Origin: an uncultured Saprospirales bacterium
GTDB taxonomy: Bacteria > Bacteroidota > Bacteroidia > Chitinophagales > Saprospiraceae
NCBI GenBank assembly: GCA_937864265.1
Contig: CALMIR010000126.1
Location: 1 to 36,396 of the forward strand
Reading direction: 5' to 3'
DNA: 36,396 nt
Shown: piece by piece, positions 15,749 through 23,839 of the stretch
Layout of the letters: each line of letters begins with the position of its first letter
Numbering within the stretch: position 1 is the first letter of the stretch
Position numbers and translations under genes: made by a program
Notes under the pieces: generated by a model
The model's input: the letters and a program-made list of their open reading frames with translations, nothing else
What the model was told of the DNA's origin: nothing
Database searches by the model: none

Positions 15749-16960
15749 TTACAGGGCTTCCACCGTCAATGAAGCATAGGCTTTCAGTAAATGACGGGCT
15801 ATTTCAAGGCTATCGTAGTGGTGCACTGCAAATTCCTGGCCTTTTCGGCCAATATGCTCCAAGCGTCGCCAATTTTTCAAACATCGATCAATGCTTGTCT
15901 TAAATTCAGCCGGTTCATTGGCTATGATGACCTCTTCGCCATTTCGGGCATCAATGCCTTCTAATCCGACCGCAGTGGTCACCACTACCCTACCCAACAT
16001 CATGCCTTCCACTATTTTAGCACGCATGCCACTGCCCGACAACAATGGTACTACCATAATGCTGTGATTGTTGATAAAATCAGCTGCATTGGGTACTTCG
16101 CCGTGTACCGTTACATGCTTGCGGCGCAAACGCTGCAGCCATTCTGGCGTATTCCTACCAGCTATATGAAATTGCAGATCGGGGTGCTTGCGCTGTAAGT
16201 CTGGCCACACCTTTTCCAAAAACCAGATTAAACCTTCCTGATTTGGCATCCAATCGAGCGACCCGATGAAACCAATACTGGGTTTTCGTTGGTAGCTGCT
16301 GTAATCAGTCAGGTATTCATCGCTATCGAGGCCAATGGGCACCACCACACTTTCGTTGCGATAGCCCATTTTTTTAAATATGCGCTCATCTCTTTCTGTG
16401 ATGGCTATCAGCAGGTCGTATTGCTGCAATTGTTGTTGTTCAAATTGACGCAGCTTTTCAGTGAGGTGCTGCAAATACCATTTTTTGGGCCAAAATCGCG
16501 TATTATCGGCAATGCGTTTCCAAATCTCATGCTCCACATTGTGGGCGCGCATGGCAATTATGGCATCCGAATGTTGCCGTATGATGGGGATATAGGGCGC
16601 TAAATACAGGGTTTCCAACTGCACAACATCGTACGACTGCTGCTGCAACATCCGCTTTAGCCGTGCAGCAAAAGACGGCGACCAAAAGCGAGATATATGG
16701 TAAGAATCTTTGGAAAACAAATTGAGAAAAGCTTCGGAAAATTTCAGGCTATTGTCCACTTCTACGGCAGCAATTTCCTGATAATGATCGGCTTCACTGG
16801 GAAGTTCTTGCAGGTGAAAATAGTGTTTTTTGGTGTTCATGGCCAGCAGACTCATCTGACAGCCCAACTGATGGAGCGACTTGCCCAAGCTGGTTACAGC
16901 TATTGATTCGCCGTCTTTCAGTGGATAAGGGAATTTTTTGCAGAGTTGAAGTATTTTCAT
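15749..16960 (-). CDS. Family 4 glycosyltransferase
   Basis: A 403-aa GT-B fold glycosyltransferase from the ATG at 16960 (MKILQLCKKFPYPLKDGES). The longer frame uses a TTG at 17068 and adds 36 residues without family character. The N-terminal acceptor domain includes DVVQLETLYLAPY. The C-terminal donor domain has GFIGSLDWMPNQEGLIWFLEKVWP, FHIAGRNTPEWL, VTVHGEVPNAADFINNHSIMVVPLL and SGSGMRAKIVEGM with the family glutamate. This arrangement resembles GT4 enzymes of exopolysaccharide loci. It is first in a leftward GT4-GT2-ribBA group, behind a hairpin at 17038-17066. Confidence 0.9.
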   Translation of the reverse strand: MKILQLCKKFPYPLKDGESIAVTSLGKSLHQLGCQMSLLAMNTKKHYFHLQELPSEADHYQEIAAVEVDNSLKFSEAFLNLFSKDSYHISRFWSPSFAARLKRMLQQQSYDVVQLETLYLAPYIPIIRQHSDAIIAMRAHNVEHEIWKRIADNTRFWPKKWYLQHLTEKLRQFEQQQLQQYDLLIAITERDERIFKKMGYRNESVVVPIGLDSDEYLTDYSSYQRKPSIGFIGSLDWMPNQEGLIWFLEKVWPDLQRKHPDLQFHIAGRNTPEWLQRLRRKHVTVHGEVPNAADFINNHSIMVVPLLSGSGMRAKIVEGMMLGRVVVTTAVGLEGIDARNGEEVIIANEPAEFKTSIDRCLKNWRRLEHIGRKGQEFAVHHYDSLEIARHLLKAYASLTVEAL

Positions 16961-17037
16961 GCAGCTATTGCTATTTGAAGGGTTTTCCGTAAGTGTTTGC
17001 CGCGATGCTACCGTTTCAAGGGGTATGCAAAACAAAT

Positions 17038-17066
17038 GGGTAACCAACTCCGCGGAGCGATTACCC
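17038..17066 (-). terminator. Nested hairpin between the M1 peptidase and GT4 genes
   Basis: GGGTAA (17038-17043) pairs with TTACCC (17061-17066), and the loop contains the palindrome CTCCGCGGAG (17048-17057). On the minus strand it is followed by ATTTGTTTT. It lies 14 nt after the M1 peptidase stop and about 80 nt before the GT4 start, so it probably ends the peptidase operon. Confidence 0.45.
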
Positions 17067-17080
17067 AATACTATAAACTA

Positions 17081-18931
17081 TCATTTTTGTAGAATATTGT
17101 TCGATGTATCTATATCAACCATCCCTCTTTCAGGGTCGATTTTGATCGAATCAATATTTTCTACTGGGCTATCCAGGGTAAATTCGTAGCTCGGGTGGGT
17201 CCAATGCCAGTCTTCCAGCAATTGAACCCCTGAATTGGGCTTTTTTTCAAACTTGTGTCCCCTCATGATAGCCAGGGGAATATTATAATATTGGGTCTTA
17301 CCATTTTTAAAAACAACCTGTACATCCAAAGGCATGGGCATTACTCCGAGTTTTTCCAGTGTAATTAGCGTTTTATTCGGCTGCCCCTCTACTGGCGTGG
17401 CACTACCCACCGCATAATCAATGGTATGGGTGGTATTCACCCAGTATTCTTTGTACCAGTCCAGTTCCAACCCGGATTCTTTCTCCATCACGCGGATAAA
17501 GTCGTTGGGGTTGGGGTGCTTGAATTTCCAGGTATGAAAATAGCGCAACATTCCTTTTGCAAAGGCATCATCGCCAATTATGTATTTCAACTGACTTAAA
17601 AAGATGTCTCCTTTGACGTAAGCACCTACACCATAAGCCGCATTGGTTAGGAAATGATCGGCGTGGATAGAGAGTGGTTCCTCAAATCCGCTTTTCGTGA
17701 AATTGACAAAACCATCGTAAGTATCCAAGTGAGGATTTTTGACTTTTATGCCTGGAATAAGACCCTCTCCCCTCAAATGGTTCATCACTTCATCGCTCAA
17801 CCAACTCGTAAACCCTTCATCCATCCAGGCATACAAGCTTTCGTTGGTACCCAAAATCATTTGGTACCAACTGTGGATCAGCTCGTGTACCGATACCCCC
17901 ACCAAACTGCTCAAGCTCCTATTGCCCGTAATCAAAGTAGCCATTGGATACTCCATGCCGCCATCGCCGCCTTGAATGAAGGAATATTGCTCGTAAGGGT
18001 ATTGACCTGCATTTTTATTGATGTATTCGAATGCTTCGTCCATCACTTCCGGCAAGGTTTCCCAGGCATCTTTGTTATTCTCTGTTTCGATGTAAAAGAA
18101 GTGCATGGTCATGCCATCTTTGCGTTTCATTGTAGTGTGGGTGTATTCCGTATCAGCCGCCCAAACAAAATCGTGTACATTGGGTGCTATAAAATGCCAG
18201 GTCAGTTTGTTGCCCTTGGCTTTTACATTTGACACTGGGGCATAGCCATGGCCTATCTCATTCGGATTCTGCAAATAACCCGATCCGCCGATGGTATAAT
18301 CCTTATCTATGTTGATCTTGACATCAAAATCACCCCAAACGCCATAGAACTCGCGTCCGACATAAGGATTAGCGTGCCAGCCCTGATAATCGTATTCGCA
18401 TAGCTTTGGATACCACTGCGACATGGAATAATCCACTCCCTCTGCATTGTCCCTGCCAGAACGGCGAATTTGTACAGGCACTTGCGATTCAAACTCCATT
18501 TCAAAAAGTGTCTCGGTTTGGGGCAATATGGGTTCATTGAGGGCTACTTCCAATATAGTGCCAACTACCTCAAATTTTACGTTTTTGCCATTTTGTTTCA
18601 GGGATTTGATGGCGTGCCAGCCCATTTCCTCTGGTTTAAGTGCAGCAATCCGACTAGCAACGCGGGGGTCAGCATCACGAATGGTTCGAGAACGCATGTC
18701 CATCACACTTTTGGGTTGGAAGGCATTAAAGTACAGGTGGTAAAAGACCTTTTCCAGGGTGTCGGGTGAATTATTGGTGTAGGTCAGTTTTTGACTGCCT
18801 TCGAATTGGTGTTTTTTTACATCAAAATCAATGGCCATATCGTATTTGACGGCTTGCTGCCATCTATCGGCCTGTGCATAAGAAATAATAGAAAACAACA
18901 TGAAGGCGATGCCTGAAAACAGTCGAGTCAT
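17081..18931 (-). CDS. M1 family metallopeptidase (exported)
   Basis: A 616-aa gluzincin aminopeptidase-type protein from the ATG at 18931 (MTRLFSGIAFMLFSIISYAQA, a good signal peptide). The longer frame begins at a TTG and would overlap the upstream gene. The zinc site is HELIH (349-353) with Glu372 in WMDEGFTSW, giving the HEXXH-X18-E spacing. The exopeptidase-type motif is GGMEY (324-328). An N-terminal beta-sandwich precedes it (VKYDMAIDFDVKKHQFEGSQ). It probably degrades peptides in the periplasm or on the surface. It lies 28 nt after the CPBP protease gene, in a SBP-CPBP-M1 group. Confidence 0.93.
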   Translation of the reverse strand: MTRLFSGIAFMLFSIISYAQADRWQQAVKYDMAIDFDVKKHQFEGSQKLTYTNNSPDTLEKVFYHLYFNAFQPKSVMDMRSRTIRDADPRVASRIAALKPEEMGWHAIKSLKQNGKNVKFEVVGTILEVALNEPILPQTETLFEMEFESQVPVQIRRSGRDNAEGVDYSMSQWYPKLCEYDYQGWHANPYVGREFYGVWGDFDVKINIDKDYTIGGSGYLQNPNEIGHGYAPVSNVKAKGNKLTWHFIAPNVHDFVWAADTEYTHTTMKRKDGMTMHFFYIETENNKDAWETLPEVMDEAFEYINKNAGQYPYEQYSFIQGGDGGMEYPMATLITGNRSLSSLVGVSVHELIHSWYQMILGTNESLYAWMDEGFTSWLSDEVMNHLRGEGLIPGIKVKNPHLDTYDGFVNFTKSGFEEPLSIHADHFLTNAAYGVGAYVKGDIFLSQLKYIIGDDAFAKGMLRYFHTWKFKHPNPNDFIRVMEKESGLELDWYKEYWVNTTHTIDYAVGSATPVEGQPNKTLITLEKLGVMPMPLDVQVVFKNGKTQYYNIPLAIMRGHKFEKKPNSGVQLLEDWHWTHPSYEFTLDSPVENIDSIKIDPERGMVDIDTSNNILQK

Positions 18932-18959
18932 TGGATGGTATTTTGTGTTTCTCAATGTA

Positions 18960-19907
18960 TTATGCTTCCTCGTTTGATTCAAAATGTATCGGGCGGAACA
19001 ATTTTCCCCAATCTTTCCATTGATAACGATAAGATGCTACTAGGATGAAAAGTGCTCCTGACAAAAGGGAAAAAAGTGCCATCAAGCCAACTTCCAGTTC
19101 CTGTATGCGAAAAATAGTATTGGTTTGCAGAACCGATCCTGAAAAAGTAACGAATGTTGCGCCATAAAAATTGGTAGCCGCATGCAGCCCTAAGGCAAGC
19201 TCCGTTCCTTCATCCATCAAAGTACACAAACCCATGATCAAACCGAACCCAATGTAATAGGTCATCATCATGCCCACCCCAAATTGATCCACCTCCGGAT
19301 TGGCAAAGTGCAACAGGCCAAAAGCCGAAGAGGTCAACACCAGAGGTATCCATCTTGTTTTTGTCCACCATCCGATGCCCTGCATCAAGTAGCCCCTGAA
19401 AATGGCTTCTTCAAAACTTGTTTGCAAGGGTAAAAAAAACAGCGCCACGACCAGAAGTGGCAAAAAGCTTTTCCATTCCAATTGGAAAATATAGTTATCG
19501 GGGTCGTACCAATAGGCCACTGCTTCAAAAAGAAAGCTCAACAGCAGCCAAAAACCAAAAGCGAAAAAAACACGCCCCCAGTCCAGTCCAGGTCGGCCAG
19601 TAAGCACATCTGTCAGACGTTTATTATGTAGCCATTTCAAGCCCAAAGCGAGCATCAACAATCCGCCGGCAAATGCCAAAATCATAAGCAAAAGTGCCAG
19701 ACTACTGTCAATACCAAGCACAGAGAAATTGAAATTTTCCTGAAATTCCTGCATTTCGGTCGAACTAAGGCCATCTTTAGCCATGTAAGCGCCAATTACT
19801 ATTACCATCGGTATTTGGCCGACAAACACCCCTACCACTACCAGCAGCAAGGTAAGCAAATACTTGATCAAGCGATTATCGCCTTTTGTGGCTGACTGAA
19901 AAAACAT
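18960..19907 (-). CDS. CPBP family intramembrane metalloprotease
   Basis: A 315-aa polytopic protein with about eight membrane segments. The CPBP (Rce1/Abi) motifs are EEAIFRGYL (166-174, the EExxxR motif), FGLLHFANP (H200) and HAATNF (H242, N246). These supply the metal and catalytic residues of the family. Bacterial members are intramembrane proteases of mostly unknown substrate. It lies 12 nt after the solute-binding lipoprotein gene and 28 nt before the M1 peptidase gene, likely one operon. Confidence 0.92.
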   Translation of the reverse strand: MFFQSATKGDNRLIKYLLTLLLVVVGVFVGQIPMVIVIGAYMAKDGLSSTEMQEFQENFNFSVLGIDSSLALLLMILAFAGGLLMLALGLKWLHNKRLTDVLTGRPGLDWGRVFFAFGFWLLLSFLFEAVAYWYDPDNYIFQLEWKSFLPLLVVALFFLPLQTSFEEAIFRGYLMQGIGWWTKTRWIPLVLTSSAFGLLHFANPEVDQFGVGMMMTYYIGFGLIMGLCTLMDEGTELALGLHAATNFYGATFVTFSGSVLQTNTIFRIQELEVGLMALFSLLSGALFILVASYRYQWKDWGKLFRPIHFESNEEA

Positions 19908-19919
19908 GCAAGCTGGCTT

Positions 19920-21002
19920 TTACCATTTAGAATCAGCCAGCATTTGACTGGCCATTTCATAATAAACACTCCAATCGTTGGGATGGCCCTCCTTTTCCCG
20001 AAAACCGCCTATTTCATCGATCAAGAAATCAGTTGGAATAACCATGGGATTGATGGAATAGTCGAAAACCCGCGCTGGATAGATTTGCTGGCTGGGATCA
20101 GAAGTTAAGAATTCGATGAATAGCACCGCATTATTCCTATCGGCATGGTTGGGGACCGAAATAGTAGAAAAATAGGGCATTACGGTCTGATCTTTTTGTT
20201 GTATCAGAACGATCCCTGTTTTTTCAGCCATTTGCAGTTCGGCATGCGTGGCCGGGTTTTTCAATTGGGCATAGTCGCTTACGGATATAAGCGCTATATC
20301 CGCTTCTCCTTTGGCGATTTCCATCAAACGTTCCTGGCCGTTTTTAGCAGGGGTATTCAATTTGTTTTTGGCAATGGTATTCACCCAATCTCGGGCGGAC
20401 TTTTCGCCCTGTTCGGCTATCAGTTGAGCTACCCAAGCTTGCAAAACAGGATCATTGGCATTGGGCATTAATAATTTCGACTTCCAGTCTTTGTCGGACA
20501 AATCAGATAAAGTACCCAATCCTGCAGGTTTGACCCGCTCTTTCGCATAAGCAATAGCAGCCAAGCCCTTGCTAACAGCGACCCAATACCCTTGGCGATC
20601 CCTGTATTTATCGGGGACAAAACGATCTATCCGAGGAGAAGAAAATGGTTGCAATAAACCCTGGCTTTTAGCCTGTAGTACGAGGCCGATTTCAGGCAAG
20701 ATCAATACGTCGCAGGTTCTGTTGCCCGCATCGCTCTGAATGCGCTGCAATAAAGCCTCTGGTTCATCCTGAATGACCTTGATGGAAACACTCATTACCC
20801 TTTCAAAACGCTGAAAGAGAGAATCGTCCTCGGGTAAATGACGATAGGAATAAATGATGAATTCCTTTTTATCGGAGTTTACAACTGCAGCAGGTGCATT
20901 GGCATTTTGAGAAGCACCGGGGTCGGCTGCTTTGCCATTACAGCCCAGGTTGAGGAGAAATAATACACCAAAAAAAAAGCCATTCGACATTCTGATCCAC
21001 AT
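19920..21002 (-). CDS. Extracellular solute-binding lipoprotein, Fe(III)-ABC type
   Basis: About 360 aa. The lipoprotein signal is MWIRMSNGFFFGVLFLLNLGC, so it is tethered to a membrane. The mature part follows the family 1 / FbpA-FutA pattern: FIIYSYRHLPEDDSLFQRFER, VIQDEPEALLQRIQ, CDVLILPEIGLVLQAKSQGLLQPF, GLAAIAYAKERV, GEADIALISVSDYAQL and NHADRNNAVLFIEFLTSD. Iron(III) is the best guess for the ligand. No permease or ATPase gene is adjacent, which is unusual. Start sites at 21014, 21005, 21002 and 20990 are possible; the TTG at 21026 is rejected because it lies in a promoter box. 21002 supplies an Arg for the signal peptide. Confidence 0.85.
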   Translation of the reverse strand: MWIRMSNGFFFGVLFLLNLGCNGKAADPGASQNANAPAAVVNSDKKEFIIYSYRHLPEDDSLFQRFERVMSVSIKVIQDEPEALLQRIQSDAGNRTCDVLILPEIGLVLQAKSQGLLQPFSSPRIDRFVPDKYRDRQGYWVAVSKGLAAIAYAKERVKPAGLGTLSDLSDKDWKSKLLMPNANDPVLQAWVAQLIAEQGEKSARDWVNTIAKNKLNTPAKNGQERLMEIAKGEADIALISVSDYAQLKNPATHAELQMAEKTGIVLIQQKDQTVMPYFSTISVPNHADRNNAVLFIEFLTSDPSQQIYPARVFDYSINPMVIPTDFLIDEIGGFREKEGHPNDWSVYYEMASQMLADSKW

Positions 21003-21023
21003 CATTTGAAACATTATATCCCA

Positions 21024-21031
21024 CAAAGCTA
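21024..21031 (-). promoter_or_regulatory. Candidate -7 box of the SBP-CPBP-M1 operon
   Basis: TAGCTTTG on the minus strand matches TAnnTTTG. Its position helps rule out the TTG start at 21026 and favours an ATG at 21002 or 20990. No clear -33 element is seen. Confidence 0.4.
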
Positions 21032-21103
21032 CAATTTGATTCTGGGATTTTTAAAAGCAGAAGTTTTCTACCTGCACTAAATTGCTTACTTTTGCTAAAG
21101 AAA

Positions 21104-21706
21104 ATGAATCACACGATGATAATTCTGAGAAACAAAACACTATTTTTGGGATTGATGATATTGGCTGCAGCATTGAGCCGCCTTTTACCTCATCCTTATA
21201 ATTTCACGCCTATCGGTGCGATGGGACTCTTTGGTGCTGCTTATTTCACCCAGCGCTACCTCGCTTTTTTGGTTCCCCTTGCTGCCCTTTGGGTTAGCGA
21301 TCTGTTGTTGAATAATTTGATCTACGCCCGGCAATACCCGGAATTTTACCAAGATGGCTTCGTATGGCTGCCTACTGCTTACGCCTCTTATGTCTATATA
21401 GCCTTTTTATGTATTGTGTTGATTGGCTTTGTGTTTTTACGTCAAGTCCGGCCTTCTAATTTACTGGCAACCAGTTTATTGGCGTCAATTACTTTCTTTT
21501 TAATCACCAATGCAGGTTCCTGGATGATCGATCCAGCTTACCCTAAAAACAGTGCGGGGCTGTTGGCCGCTTACACAGCGGGCATTCCTTTCTTCTGGAA
21601 TACGCTATTGGGCGACCTCTTTTATGTAGCCTTATTGTTTGGAGTTTTTGAATGGGTCAAATACACCTCGTTAAAGTCATTGGCGGTGAAGCAGGCTAAA
21701 AATTAG
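21104..21706 (+). CDS. DUF6580 family putative membrane transport protein
   Basis: About 200 aa with five or six membrane segments. The family hallmark near the N-terminus is LPHPYNFTPIGAMGLFGAAY, followed by WVSDLLLNN, ITNAGSWMIDPAYPK and a terminal IPFFWNTLLGDLFYVALLFG. Members resemble small S-component-like membrane proteins, and a vitamin or cofactor uptake role has been suggested only from context in other genomes; nothing here confirms a substrate. The ATG at 21104 is taken; the TTG at 21092 overlaps a TACTTTTG promoter-like box (21087-21094), and an ATG at 21116 is also possible. Its stop overlaps that of the convergent DUF6435 gene. Confidence 0.85.
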   Translation: MNHTMIILRNKTLFLGLMILAAALSRLLPHPYNFTPIGAMGLFGAAYFTQRYLAFLVPLAALWVSDLLLNNLIYARQYPEFYQDGFVWLPTAYASYVYIAFLCIVLIGFVFLRQVRPSNLLATSLLASITFFLITNAGSWMIDPAYPKNSAGLLAAYTAGIPFFWNTLLGDLFYVALLFGVFEWVKYTSLKSLAVKQAKN

Positions 21707-21879
21707 CTATCCTGCTCCAATCGAGCAATTTCTTCCTGTATCGCTTCCGCCTCCGCTACTTTGAGCGCATAAGCTTTGATGTCGCCACTGCGTTGAATTT
21801 GCATGGCTTCTTCCATGAGTTGAAGGTATTTTTTTTGCAATACCTCAGTCGGGTTTTTCTTTTTAAAAATGCCAAACAT
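21703..21879 (-). CDS. Small DUF6435-like protein (58 aa)
   Basis: A 58-aa reading frame starting MFGIFKKKNPTEVLQKKY and continuing with EEAMQIQRSGDIKAYALK and an acidic AEAEAIQEEIARLEQ helix. This matches the short Bacteroidota/proteobacterial family DUF6435 (MFxxFK..., QRNGDI-type core, AEAE helix). It is predicted soluble and helical, with no known function. The stop codon (TAA, 21705-21703) overlaps the stop of the convergent DUF6580 gene (TAG, 21704-21706). It lies downstream of sucC, separated by a strong terminator at 21924-21967. It is too short for most automatic callers. Confidence 0.78.
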   Translation of the reverse strand: MFGIFKKKNPTEVLQKKYLQLMEEAMQIQRSGDIKAYALKVAEAEAIQEEIARLEQDS

Positions 21880-21923
21880 GTCTTTTTTTTCAAATCAAAC
21901 AGCGCGGCAGAAAATAGGTTCAT

Positions 21924-21967
21924 AAAAAAAGGAGATACCACACATGAGTGCCTTATCTCCTTTTTTT
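21924..21967 (-). terminator. Intrinsic terminator after sucC
   Basis: A perfect 14-bp stem pairs A7-GGAGATA (21924-21937) with TATCTCC-T7 (21954-21967) around a 16-nt loop. It is symmetric, so it can work on both strands. It lies 32 nt after the sucC stop and 44 nt before the DUF6435 start. Confidence 0.85.
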
Positions 21968-21999
21968 GAGTATATGATGAAAGTATTGTACCTTAATAT

Positions 22000-23202
22000 T
22001 TAAGCCAGCACCTCCTTCACCAATTCTGCTGCTTCCTGCAACAGAATGGCAGAACGTACCGCCAAGCCAGACTCATCAATGATTTGCTTCGCCAAATCGG
22101 CGTTGGTACCCTGTAAGCGAACGATAATCGGCACATGAATATCGCCGATATTGTTATAAGCATCCACTACCCCTTGAGCGACGCGGTCGCAGCGTACAAT
22201 TCCGCCAAAAATATTGATCAGGATAGCCTTCACGCTTGGATCCCTCAAAATGATTCGGAAGGCCTGCTCCACCCTTTTGGCATCTGCCGTACCACCTACG
22301 TCCAGGAAGTTGGCCGGTTCGCCACCGGAGAGCTTGATGATGTCCATGGTGGCCATCGCCAATCCGGCGCCATTTACCATACAACCCACGTTGCCATCCA
22401 AATTCACATAATTCAAGCCATAACTTTTGGCTTCTACTTCGGTGGGGTCTTCTTCGGAAGTGTCGCGCATTTCGGCCAGATCGGGGTGGCGGAATAGCGA
22501 ATTGTCATCCAGCGTTACTTTGCTGTCCACTGCCAAAATGCGGTCGTCTCCTGTTTTCAGACAAGGGTTGATTTCAAAGAGCGATGCATCAGCACCCAGG
22601 AATGCTTTGTACAAAGAAGCAATGAAACGCACCATTTCTTTGAAAGCCTTGCCGCTCAAACCCAGGTTGAAAGCAATTTTTCGAGCCTGAAAGGCTTGCA
22701 AACCCAACGTTGGGTCGATGTATTCTTTGTGTACCAAATGGGGGGTTTCTTCCGCCACTTTTTCGATCTCCATACCACCCTCTGTGGAATAAATAATCAC
22801 ATTGCATTTTTTCTCCCGATCCATCAGGATAGAAACATAATATTCTTTGCAAGCATCGAAATCGGGTGCGTACACATCTTCGGCTATTAATACCTTGCTG
22901 ACCAGCTTTCCGGGCCCTTCCATACCTCCAGGTGTTTGGGGCGTTTTCAGCATCATGCCCAGGATGTTTCCCGCATGCGTTTTTAGCTCGTCTAGGTTTT
23001 TAGCCAATTTTACCCCTCCTCCTTTGCCGCGTCCACCTGCGTGAATTTGAGCTTTTACGACGGCAAACTTTGTTCCGGTTTGCTCTTGAAGCTGTTGAAA
23101 AGCTTGAACCGCTTCTTCCACAGTAGAGGCAACGATGCCTTGCTGGATTTCAACGCCATAGCTTTTGAGCAGCTCTTTTCCTTGGTATTCGTGAAGATTC
23201 AT
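22000..23202 (-). CDS. sucC: Succinate-CoA ligase (ADP-forming) subunit beta
   Basis: A 400-aa SucC of the usual length. It has the ATP-grasp N-terminal domain ([37 protein letters not shown]), the metal-binding FEINPC and [11 protein letters not shown] motifs, and the C-terminal CoA-ligase domain with [25 protein letters not shown] and [11 protein letters not shown]. With SucD it converts succinyl-CoA and ADP/GDP to succinate and ATP/GTP in the TCA cycle. sucD is not adjacent, so the alpha subunit must be encoded elsewhere. It has its own promoter box (23232-23239) and a strong terminator (21924-21967), so it looks monocistronic. Confidence 0.97.
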   Translation of the reverse strand: MNLHEYQGKELLKSYGVEIQQGIVASTVEEAVQAFQQLQEQTGTKFAVVKAQIHAGGRGKGGGVKLAKNLDELKTHAGNILGMMLKTPQTPGGMEGPGKLVSKVLIAEDVYAPDFDACKEYYVSILMDREKKCNVIIYSTEGGMEIEKVAEETPHLVHKEYIDPTLGLQAFQARKIAFNLGLSGKAFKEMVRFIASLYKAFLGADASLFEINPCLKTGDDRILAVDSKVTLDDNSLFRHPDLAEMRDTSEEDPTEVEAKSYGLNYVNLDGNVGCMVNGAGLAMATMDIIKLSGGEPANFLDVGGTADAKRVEQAFRIILRDPSVKAILINIFGGIVRCDRVAQGVVDAYNNIGDIHVPIIVRLQGTNADLAKQIIDESGLAVRSAILLQEAAELVKEVLA

Positions 23203-23231
23203 AAATTTATGAGCATTGGTGAAAGACGGCT

Positions 23232-23239
23232 CAAAAGTA
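23232..23239 (-). promoter_or_regulatory. Candidate -7 box of sucC
   Basis: TACTTTTG on the minus strand matches TAnnTTTG, 30 nt before the sucC ATG at 23202. No convincing -33 element was found. Confidence 0.4.
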
Positions 23240-23303
23240 ATGGATTTTTGATATAAGGCTAAATTTTTGAGCTTGTTGATTATATTTACCTCAAAAAATA
23301 AAT

Positions 23304-23825
23304 ATGGCAGCAGCTTCTACTACTTCTTCCGCTCAAAGTACAAGCCGTTTATCGTCGTTTATCCGTCAGCTAAACACGCCCTGGAAAATCCGGCTGTTTT
23401 TTCTGAGCAAATTGCCCAGTTGCTGGTTTTGGGGAGTACGTGTAAAGCATTGCGATGCGGAGAAAAGCGAGGTGAGTATTCCCTTTAAATGGAGCAGCAA
23501 AAACCCCTTTAAATCAACCTATTTTGCGGCTTTATGTGGTGCAGCTGAGCTTTCAACCGGCTTATTGGCCTTGATAGCCCTCCATGAAAAAGAACCTGTT
23601 TCGATGTTGGTAACACAAGTAGAAGCCCATTTTTACAAAAAAGCGGCTGGAAAAACATATTTCAGGTGTCAGGAAGGAAAACTCATCGAAGCCTGTGTGC
23701 AAGATGCCATCAACAGCGGTGAAGGCCACCAAATTCAAGTCAGCAGCCTAGGGTACAACGAGCAAAACGAATTGGTCTGTGAGGTGAAATTGACCTGGTC
23801 GTTTAAGCGAAAGAGAAAGATTTGA
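23304..23825 (+). CDS. DUF4442 domain-containing protein (hotdog-like)
   Basis: A 173-aa soluble protein of the DUF4442 family, which has a hotdog thioesterase-like fold. Recognisable parts are FIRQLNTPWKIRLFFLSKLP, VKHCDAEKSEVSIPFKWSSKNPFKSTYFAALCGAAELSTG (family core at ~48-87) and the strand MLVTQVEAHFYKKAAGK. The usual thioesterase catalytic His or Asp is not obvious, and activity is unproven. It is divergent from sucC and convergent with pdhA; the last bases of both reading frames share an 18-bp palindrome. Confidence 0.82.
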   Translation: MAAASTTSSAQSTSRLSSFIRQLNTPWKIRLFFLSKLPSCWFWGVRVKHCDAEKSEVSIPFKWSSKNPFKSTYFAALCGAAELSTGLLALIALHEKEPVSMLVTQVEAHFYKKAAGKTYFRCQEGKLIEACVQDAINSGEGHQIQVSSLGYNEQNELVCEVKLTWSFKRKRKI

Positions 23826-23839
23826 ATCAATTGATTCAA
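23822..23839. terminator. 18-bp perfect palindrome holding both convergent stop codons
   Basis: TTGAATCAATTGATTCAA is fully self-complementary. The TGA of the DUF4442 gene (23823-23825) and the TGA of pdhA (23838-23836 on the minus strand) occupy symmetric places in it. It may be a bidirectional transcription stop, but it has no T-run, so that role is unproven. Confidence 0.35.

Noticed and set aside
16961-17068. N-terminal extensions using TTG starts (also at 18982, 24942, 33334, 11067, 21026)
   Set aside because: Each extension lacks family similarity, and an ATG with a good N-terminus follows; at 21026 and 24942 the TTG overlaps a promoter box.
21756-21941. 61-aa minus-strand frame
   Set aside because: It overlaps the better-supported DUF6435 frame and the sucC terminator; it has no family pattern.
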